Positions 46,001 through 57,416 of a stretch of 64,000 nucleotides of DNA are shown here, in pieces. The notes below the pieces were generated by a model, which saw only the letters and a program-made list of their open reading frames with translations, was not told the DNA's origin and ran no database searches. The stretch comes from Welwitschia mirabilis (lineage: Eukaryota; Gnetophyta; Gnetopsida; Welwitschiales). Every line of letters begins with the position of its first letter. The first letter of the stretch is position 1. The translations under genes were made by a program, and so were the position numbers. The stretch lies in contig JBOZIK010000001.1 in NCBI GenBank assembly GCA_051453625.1, positions 168,328,717-168,392,716 on the forward strand, in the 5' to 3' direction.

Positions 46001-46560
46001 TTCAATACGAGTGTTTGATGTGACTAAAAAATATTTAGGCAATGATTTAGGTGTAAAGGCAGAAATAAAGCCAATCTTATTTTTACAGCACCTTCCACTT
46101 GAGAAGAGATTGTCCATGCTTCATGAGCCAACCTTGTTTGATGATCAAATGGAAGTAGACTACCTTTTTATGCTTAACGAATAACTTCAGTTTGATCATC
46201 TCCCAATTGATTTTTCTGATCTGAAGAGGAGTAAGTTTGAGTCTGCAACCTGTTTTGAAGTCCAAGAAACTAAAAACCCTAAGAATTCTTATGTTGAGAT
46301 CATTTGTTTACTATTGATGTTTGGATGACAGTCAACTTTTCTGAAAATTTTCCAAAAACCAAAAGTCTGAACCTTAACCTGAACCTAAAACCTTTAGCTA
46401 GTGGACTCAAATACATTTTTTTGAATAGGGATCTAAATAAACCTTTGATTATCAACAAAAATCTCTCACCTCAATAAGAATCTGATCTTATTTCTCTCTT
46501 AGAGTTAAAAGTTCATGTGTTTGCTTAGTTCTATAATGATCTATCATCCATTCCCACTTC
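46001..46560 (+). pseudogene. Gypsy E protease-RT linker
   Basis: A partly open segment (45969-46184) includes LEKRLSMLHEPTLFDDQMEV. The linker then runs to LASGLKYIFLNRDLNKPLII-like sequence near 46400-46450, the lead-in to RT in this family. Confidence 0.6.
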
Positions 46561-47340
46561 CATTATGCAACACAAAATTTACCTCAAAGAAAATTCAAAA
46601 CCTATGAGGCAACCCCAATGTAGACTAAATCCAACCCTAAAGCAAATTGTAAAATATGAAATCATAAAAATCATGAACACTAGAATCATTTACTCCATTG
46701 CTGATAGTGAGTGGGTTACCCCCTTAACTGTAGTACCTAATAAGGGTGGAAAATGGTGTATGTGCATAGACTTCTGAAAACTAAATGAGGTAACTGAAAA
46801 AGACCACTATCCTTTACCTTTTTTCGATCAAATTCTTNNNNNNNNNNCTCTTGAGGACCAATATCAAACTACCTTCACTTCTTCTTTTGGTACCTTTGCC
46901 TTTAGATGTATGCCTTTCAGACTTTGTAATGCTCTAGGTACCTTTCAGTGTGCTATGATGGGTATTTTTTTTATATGCTTGAGGATTCCATTAAGATTTT
47001 TATGGAAGACTTTTCTATCTATGATAAAACATTTGAATAAATCTTAGATTATTTAAAGAAAGTCTTACATCGATGCATTGCTAGTGGTCTTCACTTGAGT
47101 TGGGAAAAGAGTTATTTCCTTATAGAGAGTGGCATTGTTTTAGGGCATCACATTTTTTGGGAGGGTATTAAAGTAAATGCTTCTAAAGTTAGTATTATTT
47201 GAAATATTAATCCCCCTATAAATGTTAAACAGGTTTGATCTTTCCTTAGTTATTATGGTTTTTACCATCGGTTCATTCGTGGTTATGCTTCTATTTGTAA
47301 ACCCTTTCACTCGTTACTTGAGAAATATGTCAAATTCAAA
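46561..47340 (+). pseudogene. Gypsy E reverse transcriptase (broken, with gap)
   Basis: The open part 46565-46777 reads QCRLNPTLKQIVKYEIIKIM, IIYSIADSEWVTPLTVVPNK and WCMCIDF, then HYPLPFFDQIL and a 10-N gap. The part after the gap, TFTSSFGTFAFRCMPFRLCN near 46880-46925, is the family 'TCPFGTFAFRRMPFGLCNAP'. In E' the same join has about 73 bases where E has 10 N, including FLDDYS with the first catalytic Asp. The second catalytic site lies near 46990-47015 and is changed from MDD to MED (FMEDFSIYD). Confidence 0.78.
46838..46847. other. 10-N gap hiding about 73 bases of RT
   Basis: By alignment with E' (49590-49665), about 73 bases are missing between 'attctt' and 'ct(tg)agga'. Confidence 0.7.
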
Positions 47341-47737
47341 TGGAATGAATCTTGTTAAATTACTTTCAATAATCTTAAATGTAGATTATCTTATGCTTCC
47401 ATAGTAATGGGACCCAATTGGAAACTTAACTTTGAGCTTATGTATGATGCTAGTAATTTTGCCGTTGGTAGGGTTCTTTGTCAAAAGTATGAGAAAGATG
47501 TAAAAGTTATATTTTATCATAGCAAGTCATTGTCTAGAGCTTAGATGAATTATACTATTATAGAAAAAGAAATGTTTGTCATTATCTTTTACCTTGATTT
47601 TCTTTGACACTATCTTTTAGGCTTTTATATGAATATTTATACCAATCATGTTGTTATTTGTTACCTCATGGCTAAGAAAGACTCTAGTGCCTGTTTGATT
47701 ATATGGATCCTTCTTATGCAAGAATTTAATTTGACCA
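47341..47737 (+). pseudogene. Gypsy E RNase H (broken, cut by gap)
   Basis: Reads LMYDASNFAVGRVLCQKYEK near 47440-47490 (family 'CDASDYAVGAVLGQ'). Then comes SLSRAQMNYTIIEKEMFVII-like with a Gln stop, and GFYMNIYTNHVVICYLMAKK (family 'V.VYTDHAAL.YLL'), ending SACLIIWILLMQEFNLT at the gap. Confidence 0.78.
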
Positions 47738-47837
47738 NNNNNNNNNNNNNNNNNNNNNNNNNNNNNNNNNNNNNNNNNNNNNNNNNNNNNNNNNNNNNNN
47801 NNNNNNNNNNNNNNNNNNNNNNNNNNNNNNNNNNNNN
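47738..47837. other. 100-N gap joining two gypsy E copies
   Basis: The sequence before the gap is at the end of RNase H. The sequence after it restarts in the gag C-terminus (equivalent to 45094). The join therefore duplicates about 2.6 kb of gag-pol in diverged form. Confidence 0.9.
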
Positions 47838-48735
47838 GAGAAGACAAACACTAACATAGAAAATCTTGTGAGTACTTTACAATAAACCATGCTTGCCAAC
47901 CAAAGACCACAATGGTTTCTTGCTACTCAGCCTTTACCGAATCCTAACGAAGTAAGAAAAGATTATAAGATTGTGACAAGAAGTGGAAGTAACATAACTT
48001 TTCCTACCCATAAGGTTTCAACTTTCTAAAGTGATAAAAATTATAAAGAAGAGGCCATAGAAATCCTAGAAAACCATTCCTTCCCTTCCTTACTTAGCAA
48101 CAAAAAGAAATATCCTTTACAAAAGAAATTTTCTACCTGATGACTTGATAGGCTTAACACAAACCTCATCCTTGATGATTATTTAAAAGCCTTAATGTAA
48201 AACATGAGCATCAACTTACCTTTTTAGAAACTTTTCCAAGAAAATCCAAGATATTCTAAGCTATGGAAAGACCTAATAAGAAGAAAACAAAAATAAACCA
48301 TTCCTAGTAAAGTCTTTCTAGCTCAATCCATTAGCAACTTCGTATGCTAAAAATGTTTAAATTTTAAAGATCCGGGGGCTACAACCATAAGTATCACTTT
48401 AAAGGAAAACTTTAGAATAAAGAAAGCCTTAATTGATATAGGAACTAGTATCAACATTATCCCTTATACATTTGTCAATGTCTTGATTTGGAATAAAGAG
48501 TAGAACCCACATGAATTATCTTAGAGTTAGCTAACACATCTGTAAAGAAACCATAAGGTATGATCAAGGACTTGGTCATTCAAATAGAGGAAGCCTTATA
48601 CCCCATAGATGTAGTTATTTTAGAAGTTGAGCACCATAGTGGATATTCCTTAATTCTAGATAGAGATTTTTGTGCAATATTCCATTCCATCATAGATATA
48701 AGAACTAGATTGATGAAGTGCCATTTTGAAAATAA
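47838..48735 (+). pseudogene. Gypsy E' gag end and protease (broken)
   Basis: Starts at the gap with EKTNTNIENLVSTLQ, matching 45094-45145. The protease near 48425-48470 reads ALIDIGTSINIIP with the active-site Asp kept, then ELANTSVKKP near 48525. Stops are more numerous than in E. The two copies differ by many substitutions, so they are distinct copies or diverged haplotypes rather than a sequencing repeat. Confidence 0.7.
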
Positions 48736-50330
48736 ATAGTTTTTGATAAGAATGCTTGATGTGACCAAAAAATATTTAGGCAATGATTTGAGTTTAGAGA
48801 AGGAAATTAAGCCAACCTTATTTTTACAACACCATCTACTTGAGGAGAGATGGTTCATGCTTCATGAGCTAGTCTTATTTGACAATAAATCAGAAGTAGA
48901 CTACTTTTATGTGCTTAATGATTAAACTGAGTTTAACCATCTACCAACTAAGTTTTCTAATCTGGGAGTAGTGAGTCTGAGTCTATAAACTGTGTTGAAG
49001 TTCGAGAATTTGAAAAACATTAAGATTTCTTATTTTGAGATTGGTCATTCACTACTAACATCCAGATAATAGTCTAAGATGATAGTTAGCTTTTCTAAGA
49101 ATTTACCTGAAACCAAAAGTATGAACCTAAACCTAAATCTAAAACCCTTAGATAGTGGACTGAAGTACATTTTCTTAAACAAAGATCTAAATAAACCATT
49201 GATTATCAATAAAAACCTTTCCCCTCAACAGGAATCCCATCTCATCTCTCTTTTAGAATCAAAGGTTCATGTGTTTGCTTGGTTCCATAATAATTTGACC
49301 ACCATACCCCCTTCCATTGTGCAACATAAAATCTACCTCAAATAAAATGCTAAACATGTGAGGCAACCCTAACATAGACTCAATCTATCCTTAAAGCAAA
49401 TTGTAAAAGATGAAATCATAAAACTTATGGATGCTAGAATCATTTACTCCATTATTGATAGTGAGTGGATTAGCCCCTTGATGGTAGTACCTAAAAAGGA
49501 TGGAAAATGACATATGTGCATAGACTTCCAAAAACTAAATGAGCTAACCTAAAAAGATCACTATCCTTTGCCTTTTCTTGATCAGATTCTTGATAGGATT
49601 CAGGGTCATGCTTTTTACTATTTTCTTGATGATTATAGCAATTACAATTAGGTTTGTATTGGCACTGAGGACTAAGCCAAGACTACTTTCACTTCATCTT
49701 TTGGTACCTTTGCTTTTAAACGCATGCCTTTTGGACTTTGTAATGATCGGGGTACGTTTTTGCATGCTATGATGGGTATATTTTCTAAGATTAAGGATTT
49801 CATTGATATTTTCATGGATGACTTCTCTATTTATGCTGAAACTTTTGAACAAACCTTAGGTCCTTTAGAGAAAGTCTTAGATCAATGCATTTCTAGTGGC
49901 CTCCACTTGAGTTGGGAAAAGAGTCATTCTCTTGTAGAAAGTGGCACTATTTTAGGTCACCATATTTCTTGGGAGGAGATTAGTATAAATGNNNNNNNNN
50001 NNNNNNNNNNNNNNNNNNNNNNNNNNNNNNNNNNNNNNNNNNNNNNNNNNNNNNNNNNNNNNNNNNNNNNNNNNNNNNNNNNNNNNNNNNNCACTATTTT
50101 AGGTCACCATGTTTCTTGGGAGGAGATTAGTATAAATGCTTCTAAAGTTGGTATTATTCAAAATCTTAGTCCCTTTATAAATTTCAAACAGGTCCAATAT
50201 TTTCATGGTCATTATGGTTTTTACTGTTGGTTCATTTTTTATTATGCTTCTATTTGTAAACCCCTTTACTCATTACTACAAAAAGATATCAAATTCAAAT
50301 GAAATGAATCTTGTCAACTTACTTTCGATA
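48736..50330 (+). pseudogene. Gypsy E' linker and reverse transcriptase (long open parts)
   Basis: An open stretch 49079-49345 reads LDSGLKYIFLNKDLNKPLII, then SLLESKVHVFAWFHNN and VQHKIYLK. RT core: IIYSIIDSEWI, FLDDYSNYN near 49630, TFTSSFGTFAFKRMPFGLCN near 49690-49740, FMDDFSIYAETF near 49812-49845 with both catalytic Asp residues, and WEKSHSLVESGTILGHHIS. A 100-N gap at 49992-50091 has a duplicated 47-bp flank (49945-49991, 50092-50138) and hides no sequence. Confidence 0.82.
49992..50091. other. 100-N gap with duplicated flanks
   Basis: The 47 bases on either side match with a single difference, so this is an unmerged contig overlap. Confidence 0.88.
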
Positions 50331-50755
50331 GGTTTAAACTTAGATTGTCTTATGATCCTATAATGATGGAACTCGATTGGGCACTTGACTTTGAGCTTAT
50401 GTATAATGTGAGTAACTTCATTATGGGTGGGGTTCTTTGCTAAAAATATGAGAATGACTTTAAAGTTATATCTTATCATAGCAAATCTTTATCTAGAGCT
50501 CAGATGAACTACACCACTATAGAGAAAAAGATGCTTGCTGTTATCTTTTGCCTTGATTTACTTCAATACTATCTTTTAGGTTTTCACATAAATGTTTATA
50601 CCAACCATGCTATCATTTGTTACCTCATGACCAAGAAAGATTCTAGTGCCCGTTTGATTAGATGGATTCTTCTTATAAAAGAATTTAATTTTACTATTAT
50701 AGATAAAGTAAGGAAGCATAATTCTATTATCGCCCATTTATCTTGACTTCCTCCT
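50331..50755 (+). pseudogene. Gypsy E' RNase H
   Basis: Near 50395-50450 MYNVSNFIMGGVLC sits where the family has 'CDASDYAVGAVLGQ', so the first Asp is lost. An 80-codon open stretch (50504-50746) has MNYTTIEKKMLAVIFCLDLL, INVYTNHAIICYLMTKKDSS, RLIRWILLIKEFNFTIIDKV and ends IIAHLS (family 'VADHLSR'). Confidence 0.8.
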
Positions 50756-51680
50756 CCTCCAAATGACATTCTCATTAATGATTCCTGTCTTGATGAGCAG
50801 CTTTTTACTGTTTCTTCTTCTCATCCTCCTCCATGGTATGTTGACATTGTAAACTATCTTGTAACCATGAAAACACCACCACATTAGATCTATAAACAAC
50901 ATAAATCTTTTCTCCATTAGATAGGTGACTATGAGTGAATCGATCCATATTTGTACCATAGGTGCAAAGACCAGATTATGAGAAAATGTGTGCCTAATTG
51001 TAAAATACTTGAGATTTTTCATCTTTGTCATGGTGGTATTTGTGGAGTACATTTTAGTGGACATTAAAATGCCATTAAAATCCTTCATTCTAGTTTTTAC
51101 TGACCTTTTATTTTTCATGATTCATTTGATTTTATTAGAAGGTGTGATCCTTATCAATGTTTTGGTAACCTTGTTCATTCATAAAAAGTGCTTCTTAGAC
51201 CTATTCTTGAGTGTACGACTTTCGATTGTTGGGGTATTAATTTCATAGACCCTATTCACCCACCTTATTTTAATAAAAATTACATTTTAGTGGTTGTTGA
51301 TTACGTGACTAAATGGGTTGAAGCCATACTACCTCTTTGAATGATGCCCAAATTGTCTATCATTCCTTTAGATCTTATATTTTCTAAAGATTTGGTTTTC
51401 CTAGAGTCATTATTAGTGATCAGATATTCATTTCATTAATTCACTTTTTAAGAAACTCCTTCTATCCATTGGTATTAAACATAGAGTATCTTATGCTTAT
51501 CATCCTCAGACTAATGGACAGGATGAAATGCCAATAGGGAAATAAAGAAAATATTTCAAAAACTTGTCTTTGTTAATAAAAAGTTTTGGACTTTTAAGTT
51601 TAATGATGTACTTTGGGCTTATCATACTACTTGGCATACTTGTCTTAGTATGAGGGATCTTTAGAGTCCACCTTTTAAAT
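50756..51680 (+). pseudogene. Gypsy E' integrase (broken)
   Basis: The zinc-binding domain is seen at 51000-51170, 'FHLCHGGICGVHFSGH' through 'RRCDPYQCFGN'. The last pair has lost its first Cys to Tyr. Core: CWGINFIDPIHPP near 51225-51260, ILVVVDYVTKWVEA near 51287-51325, and a faint SDQIF near 51415. Near 51480 is YAYHPQTNGQ-like sequence, then NREIKKIFQKLVFVNKKFW and DVLWAYHTTWHT near 51600-51640. Stops and shifts interrupt it. Confidence 0.75.
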
Positions 51681-51817
51681 ATTAACCTCTAAATGGTTAG
51701 ACTCTTATCTTATAGAGAAAGTGCATTTTAATGAATTAGTTAAAATTTTAGATTTGGAAACTAGAGAGATTTAGAGGTTAATGGGTAATAGTTAAAATTA
51801 TATGAGGGATCTTTAGA
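51649..51817. repeat. Direct repeat pair enclosing a 14-bp inverted repeat
   Basis: TATGAGGGATCTTTAGA occurs exactly at 51649-51665 and 51801-51817. Between them, ATTAACCTCTAAAT (51681-51694) is the perfect reverse complement of 51769-51782. The piece could form a stem and looks like a local duplication/inversion or templated repair event in the integrase tail of E'. Confidence 0.7.
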
Positions 51818-53600
51818 TGTAACCGTGAATATGTAGAAGCACTTGTTTTAAAGGTTCCCTTCGGTGAGGATCTAGGTTCTTTCTTAGCCTATTCCTTTGG
51901 TTAAATATTATGATATTACCTGATCATCTTTCAAACTTGACTTATGAATTACTTTATGAAGTTTCATAATTAGTTTTATACTATAGGCATTTACAGGTGA
52001 TAAGATTGGATTCACCCAATCTTGAGATATTCCCATATCTATAAACTTTATTTAAAGGAAAATGCCTTAGTTTATTAAGTTTTTTCAATGGTCTTTAAAT
52101 CTTAGGTTGTTTGGGAGTGTTCTTTTCTATCTTTTATCTTACTGATTCATCTTTGTCTTTTTTGAGTATGTGATCATATGGGATTTTTTTTCTAAAAGAA
52201 GAAGAAAAATAAAAATAATAACCATGAGCTATTGTATTTTATGCTTTAAAGAAAAATACATGATCACCATGATCTCCTACCACACTGGGGTAAATATTTT
52301 CAAGGGGAACCTTTGGTAGTGTTGGTAGCTATGGAAACTCCACTAGGGAGNNNNNNNNNNCCATGCTTCATGGGTCTTTACTCCTCTGATAGTGGTTGCA
52401 CTCCCCTCATCATGGCAAAAAAAAATAAAAAACTTTAAGTTTAGGGATCAGTGATGTTTTTAGTATCATCAAAAGCATTGCTTGTTTCCTAAACTCTTAG
52501 TATTTCCACTTGATCATTTCACTTTTTGAGATTTGGGTAAGTTTATGGGGTGGAAGCAGGTGAGTTCATTTATAAGTAACTTTTGGTTTTAACATTCATT
52601 GTTCTATACATTTGAAGCTTTGGATATCACAATAACCACTGCCTTTTCGAATAAACTTTATCAAGTTAATATGTTTTGTCGTGCATAATTAACTCAGGTG
52701 ATGTTATGATGTTTTCCTTGTGAGTTTGCTATGTTAGTACTTAGGATAGGTAAACAATATTCTCCTTATTCTTTATGTCCATTTTCACTCTGATTTTCTT
52801 CAGTTTTTTAGTCTACTTTTCAAAGTCATTTCTACATTTTCTTATTTCTTCTTAGGACCTTAATCATTTAGTAACTTTCTTGCTATTCAATCATGATAAA
52901 ATGTTTTTTTAAAAATGCATTTTCATAAAAATATGTTTAAAATAATATCTTTTCCATAATCTTTATGAGTTCCCTTGTAGATTATTGAGTTCTAAGTCTG
53001 TCATGCTTTCATTTTCTATTCAGGCACATTCATTCAGTCTTTATTACAGGTTTTCAGCCTCGATAGTTTATTTTCTTTAGCCATAGTTTTTTTTTAATGT
53101 GTGTTTATTCTTTTTACATTGATTTTCCTAATTTTTTATGTTTTCTATGTGATTTTCTGTTTTTCTAGTTTTTTTTATCTTTTTCCTTTTTAGAACTATC
53201 ACTTAAATGATCCTATCTGAGTCTAACTTTCATAGCTAACATTTTCCTTTTAAAAATCTTTTAGATGTGCAATCGTCCACCTGGTCATCTTGACAACACT
53301 ATAGTGGATGACAGCTTGATTTTTTCTAATCGTTATCCTAGGGCTATTGTCTATTTGACGCGACTAGATGATAGTGCAATAAAACTATGACTCAAACTCT
53401 TTTTTCTTATTTTCACTAATTTTCTTATTATTTTCCATTGTTCTTCTGAGAGACAATGACCCCTCTAGCTAGTACTAGTATTTTAGGGCTTATCCCACTT
53501 AATTTCATTGCCAGATTCACAAGATTTCTTTAAATTTGCAAAAATGAAGTATGAATATATCTACACTTAAAGTGCATAGAAAATGCCAAATGCAAGTCAT
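51818..53600 (+). other. 3' non-coding region of gypsy E'
   Basis: No intact domain. TTAAGTTTAGGGATCAGTGATG near 52436 resembles the purine-rich zone after pol in Athila-type elements. A 10-N gap lies at 52351-52360. At 53264-53380 motifs of the type 'gtccacctggtcatc...gtggatgacag' echo E's leader. No 3' LTR matching 42251-43188 is recognised. Confidence 0.45.
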
Positions 53601-53656
53601 CTAATCACTGTGTAATGTCTTAACTAAGAAGAAAAGCAAAAATAAGAGTTATGTAG

Positions 53657-53710
53657 TAGATGTCGACAACAACACAATATGTCTAGATGTTGACAATAAT
53701 ACAAGATGTC
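53657..53710 (+). repeat. 27-bp tandem repeat, two units
   Basis: Two adjacent 27-bp units beginning TAGATGTCGACAAC (53657) and TAGATGTTGACAAT (53684) differ at a few positions. It may be part of a copia LTR belonging to the RNase H scrap to its right. Confidence 0.65.
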
Positions 53711-53889
53711 TAGAACATGTAGATACATCTACTCAACATCAGATGTCTATATAGAAAAAGCTCAAAAAAATCATGATGGTGAGAAATGCATGATGAACCT
53801 ACCACTAATGCATGACACTCTAGATAAATGAGGATTGATAAAATTAAGTACAAGAATCAATAAGAAGATACAAACTTCCAATCCATAAA

Positions 53890-54330
53890 TATTTGCATAA
53901 CTTATTGGATTTAACTTCATCTAGAGGGTTGGTGAAGATATTAGATAATTAATCATCTATTTTAACATACTCCAAATTGATATTTCCACTTTTGACATGA
54001 CCATGAAGGAAATCGTGATAGATTTCTATAAGCTTTATCTTGAAATGTTGAATAGTATTTTTTGGTATGTTGATTGCACTCTTATTATCATAGTAAACTA
54101 GAATATACTTTATGATAACATCAAAGTTTTTGAGTGTTTATTTTATCCATAGAACTTATGCATAACAACTTTCAATAGTGATGTACTTAGCTTTTGTAGT
54201 TGAAAAGTCTATTAAATTTTTCTTCTTACTACTCCACACCATCAAGCATTAACCAAGGAGGTAGTAGCATCCACTTGTACTTCTCCTATCGTCTTAACTA
54301 GTCTAATCTACATCATAATACAAAATAAGA
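53890..54330 (-). pseudogene. Copia G RNase H fragment (broken)
   Basis: Read leftward from 54300: (D)DRRSTSG-like sequence near 54280, NCLV/QCLMVW, KKNLIDFSTTKAKYITIES near 54215-54160 (family 'STAEAEYIA'), VLWIK, then YYDNKSAINIPKNTIQHFK and KLIEIYHDFLHGHVKSGNI near 54035-53980. These are standard copia RNase H strings in a lineage different from F. No RT is recognised to its right, so it is a truncated remnant. Confidence 0.65.
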
Positions 54331-55695
54331 TCAAGATAATAGTCTCTAGAATACTAAATGTTGTGACCAACATCATCCTAAGTTAAAAGTTGGGATGCCC
54401 TTACAAAGAAAAGAAGCACTATATTAAAGAGCAGTTTTATCTTTTTATCTCATCCCTCTATGAATCCTATACCCTTTTCAATGCTTCATAAACCTCATCA
54501 CATGCTTAATGTAACATAATCCCTTTCATGTGATCATTTGGTATGAGGGCATCACTTTAAACCATGTAACATAAGCCCATTTTATGTCAAATTGTATGGG
54601 CTTAAATGTTGTTTGTGCCTTTTAAAAAGGTCATGTACAAAAGGCCTATTATCAAGTTTGATTTATGCCCTTAACACTAGGTTCTGGAGGCTTATAGATT
54701 CTTACCTTCTAAGGAAAAGAACTTGTAGAAATCCTAGGACAATAAAAAACCAAAGGTTGCATAGCCAATGACATTTTCCCATCTCCATTATGCTTTAATA
54801 ACAAGGAGTATAAAAGATCTAAGTCGAGTAGGAAGGATGAATTAAGATATTTTTATACATGCCCTAGGATTTGGGGACGCGATCAATCAACAAGATGCCA
54901 TTGTCTATTTTCATGGATTGTGTTTATGATGTTCACCTTTGCTCTCATAGCTTCCACTTCATTGTTTCACATAATGTGATGAATGTGATGCTGATGGTTA
55001 TGCTTTTAATAAGCTTCTGCAAGTTCTAGAATCCATTCTTGCTTCAATTTCCTTTTTATGTCTTATTTGATATCTTTGTAAATAGAGCCTTTGTAGGTTT
55101 CTATTTTTGGATCAGCTTTATGATGATATCGCTCAAGTCCATAAGGGTATACCAAAGATCTCAATAAGGATTTCAAATTGTTGTCATGGATTCTTTTGTC
55201 TTCTTTCTGTATGGAATTGAAACATAAAATTTTTATCTGCTTATCTTACATTATCAGGGTTCCCTTCATACATGGTAGAGTTTTAAGTAATTCTATTTTC
55301 TTTGTAGCAGTTCTTCTCTCTTGAATCTATTGAACTAGTTTGTTTTTGCATTTCTGTATGTTGTTTTGCTTAACATGCCATCACCAAATTCTTTGATTTG
55401 AGGGCTTCAGAAAATTTATAGTAGAATATAGCTTAGATGTTAGTATAATTCTAAAAGAGCATATGAAAATTAGACACCGGCTTTTTGTAATTAGTCATCA
55501 ATTTAGGGTATTCATAATAGCTTCAATGCTCACAATGACAACTAGTAAGTTTGCTATAATTTTGATGGCCCTCTCTTTACAATATCACATAGATTTCTTC
55601 AATGCTGGAGACTTAGTAGCTTGTTCAGCAGTCTAGCTTACTAAATTTATATTATGCTTATATAGCCAAGATGATCCATAGAACTCAAGGAACAA
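54331..55695. other. Unassigned sequence between copia G and F
   Basis: AT-rich without a recognised domain on either strand. It is continuous with 62752 onward once element F is removed. Confidence 0.4.
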
Positions 55696-55700
55696 TTTCT
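55696..55700. repeat. Left target-site duplication of copia F (TTTCT)
   Basis: TTTCT here and at 62747-62751 flank the two 209-bp LTRs exactly. Confidence 0.88.
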
Positions 55701-55909
55701 TGTATGTACAGCATATGAATATTTTCTCAACGAAGTTGTATTATTGGTCACACCCTAGAAAGCTAAGGGTGAATCATTTTTATAAGTACAAGTGGCTCAC
55801 ATTTTAAGAGAATGCCATCTGATTCATGGCATTTCTGTGGGATGATTTATTAACTCCTATGATAACTGGCTTCTGAAGATGTACTCACAATTAAGCCACC
55901 ATTTTAATA
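55701..55909 (-). repeat. 3' LTR of copia F
   Basis: Plus-strand ends TGTATGTACAG and TTTTAATA (CA has become TA). It matches 62538-62746 over the same 209 bp. Confidence 0.88.
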
Positions 55910-56730
55910 ATCTTCACCTTGACTCACATTTAATGCACTAACAGTATTTAAAATGTTGCAGATGCCCACTAAGTCCAAGCAATATTTGAACTTGATATTA
56001 GATAGAGGTTTTGTTAACATATCTGATGGGTTTTTTGATGTATGGATTTTTTCTACCACAATGTTACCTATAGCAAGAGTGTCTCTGATATAGTGTCATT
56101 TGACATCAATGTGCTTGGTTCTTGTGTGATACATATCATTCTTGGTAAGATGAATAGCACTCTATCTATCACAAAATACAGCAGTTATGTCTTGGGCTAT
56201 TCCAAGCTTGATTATAAGACCTTGCAGCCATGTAGCTTCTTTGATACCCTCAGTGACTGAAACATATTCCACCTCGGTTGTTGATAATGCAGTAATGGAT
56301 TGAAGAGATGCCTCCTAGCTGATAGCAGCATTACAGACAGTGAAGATGTATCCTAAGAGAGATCTTCATCTATCTAAGTCACCACCATAATCAGACTCAG
56401 TAAATCCTACTACATTAGTCGATGTAATTTTACTTCCATAAAACACTAAGCCCAAAGTAGAAGAGCCCTTCAAATAACAAAGAATCCATTTTACTACATT
56501 CTAATGATTCTTTCCTAGATTATGCATGTATCAACTTATGATACTGACAGCATATGCAAGATTAAGTCTAGTGCAGACCATAGCATACATTAAACTTCCA
56601 ATAGCATTAGCATAAGGAACGATTGACATACTCTCAATCTCTTCTTTGATTTTTAGACAACAATCTGAAGACAATTTGAAGTGAGCAGTGAAGGAAGTGG
56701 AAATAAGTTTACAATTTAACATATTAAACC
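55910..56730 (-). pseudogene. Copia F RNase H (few breaks) and polypurine tract
   Basis: Read leftward: an open part 56722-56531 with MSIVPYANAIGSLMYAMVCT and LNLAYAVSIIS. Next is KWILCYLKGSSTLGLVFYGS, then GFTESDYGGDLDR (catalytic Asp changed in 'YTDADMAGD'), STTEVEYVSVTEGIKEATWL, FCDR*SAIHLTKNDMYHTRT and KHIDVK*HYIRD. It ends with [12 protein letters not shown] near 55960. In element orientation TCAAGGTGAAGAT just before the LTR fits the polypurine tract. RNase H removes template RNA. Confidence 0.82.
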
Positions 56731-57416
56731 TGTTAAGAAATTTTTGAATATATTTGCTTCGTGAGAGAAATAATTTACTAGGTTAACGATCTCTACAAAT
56801 TTTCATACCAAGAATTTTCTTGGCTTCACTCAGATCCTTCATTTCAAAGTTTTTACTAAGTCACAATTTTAACCTGTCAATCAAAAACTTATTGCGAGAA
56901 GAAATTAACATGTCATCGATGTACAATAACAAATATACAAAGGACTATCAGAATACTATTAGTAATAGATACAATGATCATATTAACTTTTGCGAAAACC
57001 CTATCTAATCATAAATGCATCAAACTTCTTGTACCACTATCGCAGAGCTTGTTTAAGGTTATATAATGATTTGTTTAAATGACATACATAATCTTCTCTG
57101 CCTGGGTTTACAAAACCCTCAGGCTATTTTATATAGATTTCTTCATTAAGATCTTCATGTAAAAAGGTAGTTTCTACATCGACTCGATGTAACTCCATAT
57201 CAAATAAGATAACAAATGCAAGTAGTACACAAATCGAAGTATGACGTACTACTGGTAAAAAAATTTCATGGAAATCAATACCTTCTTTTTGGTTATAGCC
57301 TTTGGCAACCAACCGTGCTTTTTATCTTGCATTTTTAACTTTGGGAATTTCTTCCTTTTTTTATAGATTCACTTACAATTCAAAGGATGTTTATCAGATG
57401 GAAGTTCACACAAACT
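56731..57416 (-). pseudogene. Copia F reverse transcriptase (broken)
   Basis: Read leftward: KKEEIPKVKNARYKARLVA-like opening near 57350, then the open part 57312-57124, MVAKGYNQKEGIDFHEIFLP and SICVLLAFVILFDMELHRVD. PEGFVNPGREDYVCHLNKSL and LYNLKQALR follow. YLLLYIDDMLISSRN near 56930-56890 holds the catalytic site, Tyr-Ile-Asp-Asp, a conservative change from the usual YVDD. Then FEMKDLSEAKKILGMKI. A few stops and one or two shifts inactivate it. Confidence 0.85.

Noticed and set aside
46083-46265. 60-codon minus-strand frame
   Set aside because: Antisense of the gypsy E protease-RT linker.
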